Positions 9,542-16,615 of a stretch of DNA of 63,265 nucleotides are shown piece by piece. The first letter of the stretch is position 1; every line of letters begins with the position of its first letter. The stretch comes from Actinomycetota bacterium (GTDB lineage: Bacteria; Actinomycetota; Thermoleophilia; Gaiellales; Gaiellaceae): assembly GCA_005883355.1 (NCBI GenBank), contig VAXG01000037.1, positions 1-63,265 on the forward strand. Direction: 5' to 3'. The notes below the pieces were generated by a model. That model did no database searches, was not told the DNA's origin, and worked only from the letters and a program-made list of their open reading frames with translations. The position numbers and the translations under genes are program-made.

Positions 9542-9781
9542 TTAGGGGAGAACCAGCCGCTGCCCCGGCACGAGCGTCGTGCCGTGCAGCTGGTTGCGCT
9601 GCTGGAGCTCCCAGATCCCCTGCCGCGGATCCCCCGCGTAGTGGGCGGCCGCGATCGACCAGAGGGTATCCGTCGGCTTGACGACGTAGCGCGTCGGCTT
9701 CCCAGCGCCGCCGGACGGCCGGGCGACGACGCCCACCACGAGGGAGATGGCCAGGAGGAGGACTGACAATCGAACGAACAT
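9542..9781 (-). CDS. SOS-controlled membrane LysM protein (YneA/ChiZ-like candidate)
   Basis: A 79-residue protein with an N-terminal signal or membrane anchor (VRLSVLLLAISLVVGVVA, about residues 3-20) and one LysM peptidoglycan-binding domain (about 31-78: YVVKPTDTLWSIAAAHY ... VPGQRLVL). Size and layout match YneA of Bacillus and the N-terminal part of ChiZ of Mycobacterium, SOS-induced LysM proteins that delay cell division. Two LexA boxes in its promoter support that role; function here is inferred. The ATG at 9781 lies inside one LexA box, 8 nt after the -10 box, so the mRNA is probably leaderless. lexA is not adjacent. Confidence 0.82.
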   Translation of the reverse strand: MFVRLSVLLLAISLVVGVVARPSGGAGKPTRYVVKPTDTLWSIAAAHYAGDPRQGIWELQQRNQLHGTTLVPGQRLVLP

Positions 9782-9788
9782 GTGTTCG
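9775..9788. promoter_or_regulatory. LexA box 1 (overlaps LysM start codon)
   Basis: CGAACATGTGTTCG, a perfect CGAAC-N4-GTTCG palindrome of the Gram-positive/actinobacterial SOS type. It covers the ATG of the LysM gene and the likely transcription start. Confidence 0.85.
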
Positions 9789-9789
9789 G

Positions 9790-9819
9790 AGAGTAGCGAA
9801 CACCTGTTCGCTTTGTCAA
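9790..9819 (-). promoter_or_regulatory. LysM gene promoter, TTGACA-18-TACTCT
   Basis: The minus strand has a consensus -35 TTGACA (9819-9814), an 18-bp spacer and a -10 TACTCT (9795-9790), 8 nt before the ATG. The spacer contains the second LexA box, so bound LexA would occlude RNA polymerase. Confidence 0.82.
9797..9810. promoter_or_regulatory. LexA box 2 (in promoter spacer)
   Basis: CGAACACCTGTTCG, a second CGAAC-N4-GTTCG site, centred 22 bp (about two helical turns) from box 1 and lying between the -35 and -10. The spacing would put two LexA dimers on the same face of the helix. Confidence 0.85.
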
Positions 9820-9849
9820 GCGGAGTTCACCTCTTGGTGGTCTACGAGG

Positions 9850-10338
9850 TCAGAGCATCACCAGCTCAGGCGTGATGCGGGCCCCCTGGATGCTGAGGAT
9901 GATCATCGAGTGCGCCGGGGCGCTCCGCCGCTCAGTCGGGGAGCCTGGGTTGAGCACCCAGAGATGCTGAAACCGCTCCACCTGCGGAACGTGGGTGTGA
10001 CCGTAGACGACCGCACCGCAGTCCTCGAAACGGGCGGCGAGCCTGGCTTCGCGCCGCTCGCGCGGGCCGGCGTCGTGGACCATCCCGATCTGCACGCCGT
10101 CGACCTCGACGACGCGCTGCCGGGGCAATGTCTGTTTGAGGGCCTGCTCGTCCATGTTTCCGCAGACGCCGGCCAGAGGCGGCCCGAGCTTTTGCAGCTG
10201 CTCCAGGAACTGCGCCGACACGAAGTCGCCGGCGTGCAACAAGAGGTCGGCGCCAGCGATCAGACGGACGCACTCCTCGGGGAGCGCCCGCGCCCCGCGC
10301 GGGAGGTGGGTGTCGGAGATGACGGCGACGCGGGTCAG
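9850..10338 (-). CDS. YfcE/MJ0936-type metallophosphodiesterase
   Basis: Calcineurin-like phosphoesterase of the small YfcE class. The frame contains all metal-binding blocks: VAVISDTHLPRG, LLHAGDFVS, GVCGNMDE, GHTHVPQ and NPGSPTERR. The first block lies upstream of any ATG, GTG or TTG in this frame: the earliest usual codon is TTG 10242, which would delete the catalytic SDTH motif. I place the start at CTG 10338, which overlaps the stop of the aminopeptidase as CTGA; a sequencing or assembly error is the alternative. About 162 residues, the normal family size. Likely co-transcribed with the upstream M29 gene. Confidence 0.8.
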   Translation of the reverse strand: MTRVAVISDTHLPRGARALPEECVRLIAGADLLLHAGDFVSAQFLEQLQKLGPPLAGVCGNMDEQALKQTLPRQRVVEVDGVQIGMVHDAGPRERREARLAARFEDCGAVVYGHTHVPQVERFQHLWVLNPGSPTERRSAPAHSMIILSIQGARITPELVML

Positions 10339-11480
10339 GAAGTTGCGACCGGCTCGCGCACTCCGGCTCGCGGCGCCCGCAGGAACTTGCCCGACTTCCA
10401 GACGAGCTCGCCGTCGGCATAGACCTCCCCTTCCGCCCGAAGGTCGCAGATCATGTCCCAGTGCAGGCCGGACTCGTTTCGGCCGCCGAGCTTCTTGAAG
10501 CTCGAGCCGAGCGCGAAGTGCATCGTGCCGCCGATCTTCTCGTCGAAGAGGATGTCGCGAGTGAAGCGGTCGATCTCGTAGTTCAGGCCGAATGCGACTT
10601 CGCCGAGCATGCGCGCGCCTTCGTCCATGTCGAGCAACGACTGGAGGAACTCGTTCCCGCTCCCGGCTTCGGCTCGGACCACGCGACCCCCCTCGAAGCG
10701 GAGACGAACGTCCTCCACCCCGCGCCCCTGGAAGATCGCCGGAAACGAGAAGCGAATCTCGCCCTCGGTCGCGCTCTCGACCGGGCTCGTGAAGATCTCT
10801 CCGTCAGGCATGTTCAACTTGCCGTCCGCTGCGAGCCACGTGCGGCCGGCCACGTTGAGCCGGAGGTCGGTGTCCGGCCCGACGACGCGAAGCTCGGTGA
10901 AGGTGTCCAGCTCGCGCGCGCGTTCCGTCAGCTCGCCGGAGACCGCGCGCCAGTGCGCAACGGGGTCCTCGTCCCCGCCTACGTGACACGCGCCGTAGAC
11001 GAACTCTTCGTACTCGGCGAGTGACATCTCGGCGTCCTGTGCGTGCGCGTCCGTGGGGAATCTCGTGCCGACCCACTTCGCGTTCCCCTCGTCGATGCGT
11101 TCCCAGAGGCGGTTCGTCAGCTGCCGCCGCGACGCGATCTTCTTGCTCAGACGTTGCGGATCGGCTTGGCTCAATGCACGCGTGTTCCGGTCGGCCCAGA
11201 TTGTCACGATCGCGTCGACGTGGTCGATCTCGTAGCGATCGATCTCGGAGATGAAGGTCAGTTGCTCCTCGGACGCCTCTCCGACCGCGATGACGTCGAT
11301 CCCTTCGACCTCGACCCGCGTGCGCGGATAGGCGCCGGCACGCAGCGCCGCCCGGTAGAGCTCGCGGACAAACGGGGCCGCGACGGTCCCGCCGTCCAAG
11401 CGGACGATCTGGCCGGGCTTGAGCTCGAGCGAGTAGTTGACCAGCAGATCGGCCAGCCTTGCCACGGGCGGATCGGTCAT
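10335..11480 (-). CDS. M29-family aminopeptidase
   Basis: Thermophilic-type metallo-aminopeptidase (AmpS/AmpT family), 381 residues. Typical blocks are LADLLVNYSLELKPGQ at the N-terminus, NMPDGEIFTSPVE near residue 225, GARMLGEVAFGLN near 290, and FDEKIGGTMHFALG near 315 with GLHWDMICDL, which carry the M29 metal ligands (Glu, His, Tyr, Asp). It removes N-terminal residues from peptides in the cytoplasm. Start is ATG 11480 within GTCATG; the gene follows a hairpin-bearing gap after the glycosidase-like gene and its stop overlaps the phosphodiesterase. Confidence 0.92.
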   Translation of the reverse strand: MTDPPVARLADLLVNYSLELKPGQIVRLDGGTVAAPFVRELYRAALRAGAYPRTRVEVEGIDVIAVGEASEEQLTFISEIDRYEIDHVDAIVTIWADRNTRALSQADPQRLSKKIASRRQLTNRLWERIDEGNAKWVGTRFPTDAHAQDAEMSLAEYEEFVYGACHVGGDEDPVAHWRAVSGELTERARELDTFTELRVVGPDTDLRLNVAGRTWLAADGKLNMPDGEIFTSPVESATEGEIRFSFPAIFQGRGVEDVRLRFEGGRVVRAEAGSGNEFLQSLLDMDEGARMLGEVAFGLNYEIDRFTRDILFDEKIGGTMHFALGSSFKKLGGRNESGLHWDMICDLRAEGEVYADGELVWKSGKFLRAPRAGVREPVATS

Positions 11481-11496
11481 GTTGGTTTTTATATCG

Positions 11497-11527
11497 CATT
11501 CGGCAAGTCTTGAAGACTGGCCGAATG
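11497..11527. terminator. intergenic hairpin downstream of the glycosidase-like gene
   Basis: Arms CATTCGG/CCGAATG enclose a second perfect stem AGTCTT-g-AAGACT. It sits 12 bp beyond the stop of the minus-strand glycosidase-like gene and just upstream of the aminopeptidase. No T-run follows on either strand, so it may be a non-classical terminator or an RNA-stability hairpin. Confidence 0.45.
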
Positions 11528-11538
11528 GGACCTGTCCA

Positions 11539-12969
11539 CTAAGCCCGGAAGCTACGGGTGAACGTGGCCGTGCGGTCGGGATTGCTCTCGGCGTGGAGCG
11601 TGACCGTGACCCGGTACGAACCGTGCTTCAGCTTCGGCAGCTTGAAGAGGACGTCCCGTGCGGCCTCGCCCTGACCCGCAGCACCCGTCAGCCTGCGCGT
11701 GCTCGTCGGGCGTGTGATCTTCACGTCGTACGTGAAGCCTTCGGCGGCGCGGACGAGGAACGACTGCGGCAGCTTGAACGTTGCCTGACCGCCGACGATG
11801 CGATCCGTGTGACGCCATTTCACCGGCGTCCCGTTGCACTCCTGGTTGGCCATGATCGCGTTCTTGACCGTGGTGAACGACGCGCGCCGCGTGCCGTCCG
11901 GCAGGACGAGCCCGCTCTGCCAGGCCGGCAGGCTCGTCTCGTCGACCGCATGGAAGAAGTTCAGGAGCGCCACGTTCGGATCGCAGGCCATCATCGCGAC
12001 CAACTGGCCGTAGTACGTGCCCTGCGTCGCCTCGTCGATGGCCGGGACGTTCTCTGCGCCCGTGTAGAGGCCGGCCTTGTCGGGCGAGATCTTCGCCTGG
12101 TAGCCGACCTCGTCGACGTAGATGTGGACGTACGGTCCTGCGCCGACGTCGCCGGCTTCGCGGAAGAGCGGCTGTGCCGTGCCGTGGAACGCGTCCCACC
12201 AGGCCTGCTTGAAGCGGTCGAAGTTTGCGCACCCGATCTTCGGCCAGGCGTATCCCACCATCGGTGCGTCCGTGTTCAGGTTCGGGTAGCAGTGAATCGA
12301 GACCTCGTCTGCGATCGGCTTCGTCCGGCCGCTCGCACGATACGCGTCACCGACCTCTTCGAGGAAGCGGATGGGCGAGTGCGAGACGTTGCTCGAAGCT
12401 TCGAAGTCGTCGTTGCCGCGTGGCGAGAGGCCGAACGCAATCACCGTGATGTTCGGGTCAACGGCCTTGACCGCGTCGTAGCAGGCGGCCATCGCCTGCT
12501 CCTGGACATAGCCGGAGATGCCCTTGCCGGACTCGTCGAACTGGGGCTGGTGGAATCGCGGTTGATTGCCTTCGTTCAAGCAAATGACCTTGCGGACGTA
12601 GGGATAGCGCTGCACGACCCTCGCTGCGTACTGTGCGAAGAGCTGCACGCCGTTCGGCGTGTCGACCAGCGAGCGGGCCTTCTCGGGGTAGATCGCGAAC
12701 ATCACCTCGATGCCGTGGCGCATCGCCTCCGGGAGCGCACGGTCGAGGAAGGCCTGGTCGACAATGGTGTCGGGCCGGGACGGGTCCCAGAAGACCGCCA
12801 TGCGGTTCTCGGTCATGCCGAGATCCGTGAGCATGTGGAAGAAGCCGGGCCCGCCGTCGTCGGCGTACTTACCGGCGTCGTCGGCAACGCCGAAGGTGGT
12901 GCTCGAGGCTCCGCCCGCGAGGGCCAGGGCCGTGCAGGCGCACGCCAGGACCGCAGTGATCCGCCACAT
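11539..12969 (-). CDS. secreted glycoside-hydrolase-like (beta/alpha)8 protein, paralogue 1
   Basis: Exported protein of 476 residues: a signal peptide (MWRITAVLACACTALALAGG) then a TIM-barrel glycosidase-like domain to about residue 370 and a C-terminal beta-sandwich (about 380-476, YDVKITRP ... YRVTVTLHAESNPD). The candidate acid/base is Glu133 in LNEGNQ and the candidate nucleophile Glu287 in YVDEVGY, the 4/7 spacing of clan GH-A (GH5/GH39-like). It shares barrel motifs (NEGN/NEPN, SPRG, DE-x-G, MACDPNV/MAACQP) with the protein at 46026, so the window holds two members of one family. The substrate is unknown. Confidence 0.78.
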   Translation of the reverse strand: MWRITAVLACACTALALAGGASSTTFGVADDAGKYADDGGPGFFHMLTDLGMTENRMAVFWDPSRPDTIVDQAFLDRALPEAMRHGIEVMFAIYPEKARSLVDTPNGVQLFAQYAARVVQRYPYVRKVICLNEGNQPRFHQPQFDESGKGISGYVQEQAMAACYDAVKAVDPNITVIAFGLSPRGNDDFEASSNVSHSPIRFLEEVGDAYRASGRTKPIADEVSIHCYPNLNTDAPMVGYAWPKIGCANFDRFKQAWWDAFHGTAQPLFREAGDVGAGPYVHIYVDEVGYQAKISPDKAGLYTGAENVPAIDEATQGTYYGQLVAMMACDPNVALLNFFHAVDETSLPAWQSGLVLPDGTRRASFTTVKNAIMANQECNGTPVKWRHTDRIVGGQATFKLPQSFLVRAAEGFTYDVKITRPTSTRRLTGAAGQGEAARDVLFKLPKLKHGSYRVTVTLHAESNPDRTATFTRSFRA

Positions 12970-12987
12970 GCCCTTCTCTTCGGCAGA

Positions 12988-14013
12988 TCAGTCGATGAGT
13001 TTGAGCACCCCGTCGAGGATTTTTCCGGCTCCGAAGCGGACCGGGTCGTCCGCCGGCAGGCCGGTTTCCTCCTCGGCGGCGGCGATCGCAGCGTGGGCCT
13101 CCTCCTCGGAGACGCCCGAGGTGTTGAGGGCGATGGCGGCGACCCTGGCCGGCCGGAGCTTGAGCGACATGCGCTCGTGGAGGTCGATGAGCTCCGTCAG
13201 GCTCAAGATTGGCGACTCCGTCGCGTCGCCCTCGACGACGGTCCGCCCCACCTCGTGGCAAAGCACGTAGAGATGCGGGGCACTGCCGTGGATCAGACCC
13301 ACGGTGACGCCGGAGTAGACCGGATGCAGGATCGCGCCCTGTCCCTCCACCCAGAGGAGATCGCCCCTCTTCGCACCTTCGACCACCAGACGCTCGGCTG
13401 CGCCGGCGAGGAAGTCGGAGACGACGGCATCGACGGAGATCCCCCAGCCGGCGATCGCGATCCCGGTCTGCCCGGTCGGAACGAAGACCGACTTGAGGCC
13501 TCGTCTGCGAGCCTCGAGGTCGAGCTCGCACGTTGCGGTCATCTTTCCGATCGCGCAGTCCGACCCGACGCTCAGGACGATCGTTGCAGCAGCTTCGAGA
13601 TTCTCACCCGTTGCCGTGCTCAGGTCGGTCGGCGGCTCGCGGAGATCGCGCAGCTCGACCGCGTGCTTCGCGGCGAGGTCCGGCAACCCGGGGATGTCGC
13701 GCAGCCGAACGTGCAGGCCGTTCTCGAGGTCGAGCCCGCTCACGACGCAGCTCTTCAGCAGCTCCTGCCAGTCGCCGGGAAAGTGCCCGCCCTGGGTGAC
13801 AACGCCAACGAGCGCGGTGTTCGGCTCGAAGCCGAGCCCTTCTTCGACCGTACCGACGATCGGAACGCCGTCCTCGCTCTCGCCCGCACGCTTCGAGTCG
13901 AGCATCGCGACGACCGAATCGCGGCGGTAGCGCATGACTCCGCGTGCAGTCTTGGCGTAGTGCGGGTCGTGCGAGAACTCTTCAGCGAGGATCAGGTACT
14001 TCTTCTCTGACAC
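12988..14013 (-). CDS. dgcN: DUF1611 protein, DgcN-like
   Basis: DUF1611 family, 341 residues: an N-terminal Rossmann-like region (YLILAEEFSHDPHYAKTARG, VVTQGGHFP) and a C-terminal P-loop-type domain with VGSDCAIGKMTAT (about residues 150-162) and VEGQGAILHP. DgcN homologues acetylate D-glutamate as the first step of a D-glutamate degradation route, working with the epimerase DgcA. Here the two genes overlap by 32 bp in the expected order, which supports this role, though the reaction is inferred from family and neighbour. Start is GTG 14013. Confidence 0.8.
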   Translation of the reverse strand: MSEKKYLILAEEFSHDPHYAKTARGVMRYRRDSVVAMLDSKRAGESEDGVPIVGTVEEGLGFEPNTALVGVVTQGGHFPGDWQELLKSCVVSGLDLENGLHVRLRDIPGLPDLAAKHAVELRDLREPPTDLSTATGENLEAAATIVLSVGSDCAIGKMTATCELDLEARRRGLKSVFVPTGQTGIAIAGWGISVDAVVSDFLAGAAERLVVEGAKRGDLLWVEGQGAILHPVYSGVTVGLIHGSAPHLYVLCHEVGRTVVEGDATESPILSLTELIDLHERMSLKLRPARVAAIALNTSGVSEEEAHAAIAAAEEETGLPADDPVRFGAGKILDGVLKLID

Positions 14014-14998
14014 CGAGTCCCGGTTGGTCGGAGGGCCACTGGATTCCGTCGTTGAACTCCACGCCGGGCCACGGGTCTTCGGCGAGCAGGAGGTTGCCGT
14101 CGAGGTCGACGTGGTGGCACAGGCTCGCGATCTGTGTGGCAGCTGCGATGCCGAGACCCGACTCGACCATGCAGCCGAGCATGACGCCGAGGTCGAGCGC
14201 GCGCGCCGCGTGTGCCATGCGCACGGCCTCGCGGATGCCGCCGGACTTCGCGAGCTTGATGTTGATGCCGTGCGCCCGCTCGGCGCAGGTCGCGACGTCG
14301 CTCAACCGATGGCAGTCCTCGTCGACGTAGATCGGGATCGGCGACGCGGCCTTCAAGCGCGCACCGTCGGGGTCGCCGGCCGGCAGGGGCTGCTCGCAGT
14401 ACGCGACACCGAGCTCCGCAAGCTGGGGTAAGGCATCGCCTGCTTCGTCGAAGGTCCAGGCCTCGTTCACGTCCACCTGGAGCGGCGCGCGTGTGACCTC
14501 CCGAACAGCGCGCACCCGCTCCACGTCCCGGCCGTCGCGTGCGCCGAGCTTGAGCTTCAGTCGCGCGAAGTCGACGGCCCTCGTCGCACGGCGCGCCATG
14601 TCGTCCGGCTCGCCGAGCCAGATCGTCCACGACGTGGGAGGCCCTTCGCGTTCCAACCCGAGCAGCCGCCAGACGGGAAGATCGACGAGCTTGCCCTGCA
14701 GATCGTGGAGTGCCGCATCGATCGCGGCACGCGCGGCCCACTCGCCAGGGGGAAGTCGCTGCTCGATCGCCTCGAGCGCAAAGGGGTCGTCGCCGAGCAG
14801 GTCGCCGTTCTCCTCGACGTATGCAAGCGCGGACTCCGTGTTCTCTCCGTAGCGGTCGATCGGGGCCGCCTCGCCGAAGCCCGAGACCTTGCCGTGACGG
14901 ACCTCCACGAACACGACCTCGGCGGTGTCGCTCGACTCCCGCGAGATGACGAACGTCTCCGCGAGCTCCAGCGTCGCCGTCCGGGCACTCACTTCCAT
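13982..14998 (-). CDS. dgcA: dipeptide-epimerase-type enolase superfamily protein, DgcA-like
   Basis: Enolase-superfamily enzyme of 338 residues. Seen are the catalytic KxK in LKLKLG (about residue 150), metal ligands in DVNEAW, EQPL and VDEDC, and the second catalytic lysine in INIKLAKSGG. This set defines L-Ala-D/L-Glu epimerases; DgcA members epimerise N-acetyl-D-glutamate. The partner DgcN-like gene follows with a 32-bp overlap. The start at ATG 14998 lies 7 nt after a -10 box TAGTGT and is probably leaderless; the opposite-strand tRNA-Arg -10 box occupies almost the same bases. Confidence 0.85.
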   Translation of the reverse strand: MEVSARTATLELAETFVISRESSDTAEVVFVEVRHGKVSGFGEAAPIDRYGENTESALAYVEENGDLLGDDPFALEAIEQRLPPGEWAARAAIDAALHDLQGKLVDLPVWRLLGLEREGPPTSWTIWLGEPDDMARRATRAVDFARLKLKLGARDGRDVERVRAVREVTRAPLQVDVNEAWTFDEAGDALPQLAELGVAYCEQPLPAGDPDGARLKAASPIPIYVDEDCHRLSDVATCAERAHGINIKLAKSGGIREAVRMAHAARALDLGVMLGCMVESGLGIAAATQIASLCHHVDLDGNLLLAEDPWPGVEFNDGIQWPSDQPGLGVREEVPDPR

Positions 14999-15004
14999 CG
15001 GGGC

Positions 15005-15011
15005 TACACTA
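15005..15011. promoter_or_regulatory. overlapping divergent -10 boxes (tRNA-Arg and dgcA)
   Basis: The heptamer TACACTA reads TACACT on the plus strand, 9 nt before tRNA-Arg, and TAGTGT on the minus strand, 7 nt before the dgcA ATG. Only one polymerase could open this site at a time. Confidence 0.5.
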
Positions 15012-15019
15012 ATCGTCCC

Positions 15020-15092
15020 GCGCCTGTAGCTCAGGGGATAGAGCGTGCGCCTCCGGAGCGCAAGGTCGCAGGTTCGATTCCTGCCAGGCGCA
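15020..15092 (+). tRNA. tRNA-Arg (CCG)
   Basis: A 73-nt cloverleaf: acceptor GCGCCTG pairs with CAGGCGC plus discriminator A; D-arm GCTCAGGGGATAGAGC; anticodon stem TGCGC/GCGCA around loop CTCCGGA, giving anticodon CCG (codon CGG); T-arm GCAGG-TTCGATT-CCTGC. No CCA is encoded. Confidence 0.97.
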
Positions 15093-15095
15093 TTC

Positions 15096-15147
15096 GCCGA
15101 GCGAAGTCCGGCTCGGCTTACGCCGAGCCATGATGACTTCGCTCGGC
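15096..15147. repeat. palindromic repeat, copy 1 (nested hairpin)
   Basis: Outer perfect 13-bp arms GCCGAGCGAAGTC (15096-15108) and GACTTCGCTCGGC (15135-15147) enclose an inner stem GGCTCGGC-ttac-GCCGAGCC. Read on the minus strand, the core after the first arm is ATCATGGC and the core before the second arm ends GAGCCG, the same plan as the copies at 36588 and 54062. It lies just after tRNA-Arg and could also end that transcript, although no T-run follows. Confidence 0.75.
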
Positions 15148-15229
15148 TTCTCAGACAATGTGCGTTGGGCAGCGAACGCCGGCCGAGCCGGCATTCGCGG
15201 CAGCGTTGCTGGCGATAGCCTGCGCGGCC

Positions 15230-16615
15230 GTGCGTTCATACTTGCGCAGCCTCAATCCGCATCTGCCGCGGGACGTCTGGATCCTGCAGGCCGGCGGGCT
15301 CGCGAACATGTTCGGGAACGGGGTGATCGGGCCGTTCCTGATCATCTACCTGCACAACGTCCGCGGCATCTCGCTCGGCGTCGCAGGGCTCGTCGTCGCG
15401 TCCAACTCCGCCGCGGGGCTCGTCTCCGGGTTCGTGGGCGGTGCGCTCTCCGACCGGCTCGGGCCACGCAGGGTGCTGACCGGTGCGCTGATCGTGATGG
15501 CCGTCGCATTCGCGCTCTTCCCGCTCATTCGCAATCCGTGGCAGGCCTTCGCGCTGAACGCGCTCGTCGGTCTCGGCAGCGGCTCGTTCTGGCCGAGCCA
15601 GTCCACGCTCCTGAGCTCGCTGACGCCCAGGGAGCGGCGTCACTCCGCGTTCGCGCAACAACGGATGACGATGAACCTCGGCATCGCGCTCGGCGGCCTC
15701 GTCGCCGGCGCAATCGCGCGCACGGCGCACCCGAGCACGTTCACGGTCCTGTTCCTGCTCAACGCCGCCACGTTTCTCGTCTTCGCCGGCGTGCTGCGCC
15801 TCGTCCCCGCGCCACGTCATGTCGAAGCGCACCACGAGCCCGGCCGCTACGCCGACGTCCTCCGCAACCGTGTCTTTCTGCGCTACATCCTTCTCAACGT
15901 CATCTTCATCGGCGCCGGGATCGCGGTCATGAGCGAGCTGCTGCCACCGTTCGCGAAGAACACCGCGCACGTGAGCGAGCCGGCGATCGGAGTGGTCTGG
16001 TTCGTGTTCGCCGGCGTCGTCGCGCTCGGCCAACTGCCGATCGTGAAGCTCGTCGAGGGCAGGAGACGCATGCGCGGGCTCGCGCTGATGGGCGTGATCT
16101 GGGCCGGTACGTTCCTCGCGGTGCTGGTCGGCGGGACCTCGTTCACCGGAACTCAGGCGGCCGTCGTCTTCGGCGTGGCGGTCGCCGTGTTCGCTCTCGG
16201 GGAATGCCTGCACGGTGCGATCTACGCTCCCCTCGTCGTGGATCTGGCGGAACCGCGACTGCTCGGCCGCTACATGGCGTTCTCGAGCTTCTCCTGGCAG
16301 CTCGGCTGGCTGGTCGGTCCGGCCGCCGGAGGCTTCGTCCTCCAGGCCGAGCCACGTGCGCTCTGGCCCGCAGCGGCCGTCATCTGCCTGCTCGCATCGG
16401 TGTACTCGCTGCCGCTGGAACGACGGATCCCTGCACACCTCCACCTCACGCCGCACGTGGATTCCTTCGCAGGCGTCCCGGGTACCATGGCGAACATGGT
16501 GCCAACGACCGACGAGCCGCTCAGTACCGATGCCCAGCCTGCCCCGCATCCGGCGGACGAGGCCTCGCGGATTCGCCGAGGCGGTCGCCCCACGCGCGGA
16601 ACCGCGCGTCGCTGA
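15230..16615 (+). CDS. MFS transporter
   Basis: Major facilitator superfamily permease with about 12 predicted membrane segments. TM1 is LQAGGLANMFGNGVIGPFLIIYL and the loop 2-3 signature GGALSDRLGPRRVL matches the MFS G-x3-D-R-x-G-R-R motif. Drug or metabolite exporters of this type are common, and the substrate is unknown. I prefer GTG 15230 (MRSYLRSLNPHLPRDVW), which puts a short basic tail before TM1; the frame also allows a GTG/ATG-type start back to 15158, but that adds an unlikely extra hydrophobic stretch next to the palindromic repeat. The C-terminus overlaps corA by 86 bp. Confidence 0.85.
   Translation: MRSYLRSLNPHLPRDVWILQAGGLANMFGNGVIGPFLIIYLHNVRGISLGVAGLVVASNSAAGLVSGFVGGALSDRLGPRRVLTGALIVMAVAFALFPLIRNPWQAFALNALVGLGSGSFWPSQSTLLSSLTPRERRHSAFAQQRMTMNLGIALGGLVAGAIARTAHPSTFTVLFLLNAATFLVFAGVLRLVPAPRHVEAHHEPGRYADVLRNRVFLRYILLNVIFIGAGIAVMSELLPPFAKNTAHVSEPAIGVVWFVFAGVVALGQLPIVKLVEGRRRMRGLALMGVIWAGTFLAVLVGGTSFTGTQAAVVFGVAVAVFALGECLHGAIYAPLVVDLAEPRLLGRYMAFSSFSWQLGWLVGPAAGGFVLQAEPRALWPAAAVICLLASVYSLPLERRIPAHLHLTPHVDSFAGVPGTMANMVPTTDEPLSTDAQPAPHPADEASRIRRGGRPTRGTARR

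Noticed and set aside
11437-14010. An 857-codon open frame on the plus strand.
   Set aside because: It is antisense to the glycosidase-like and DgcN genes, is Arg/Asp/His-rich in the way GC-rich antisense frames are, and has no recognisable domain.
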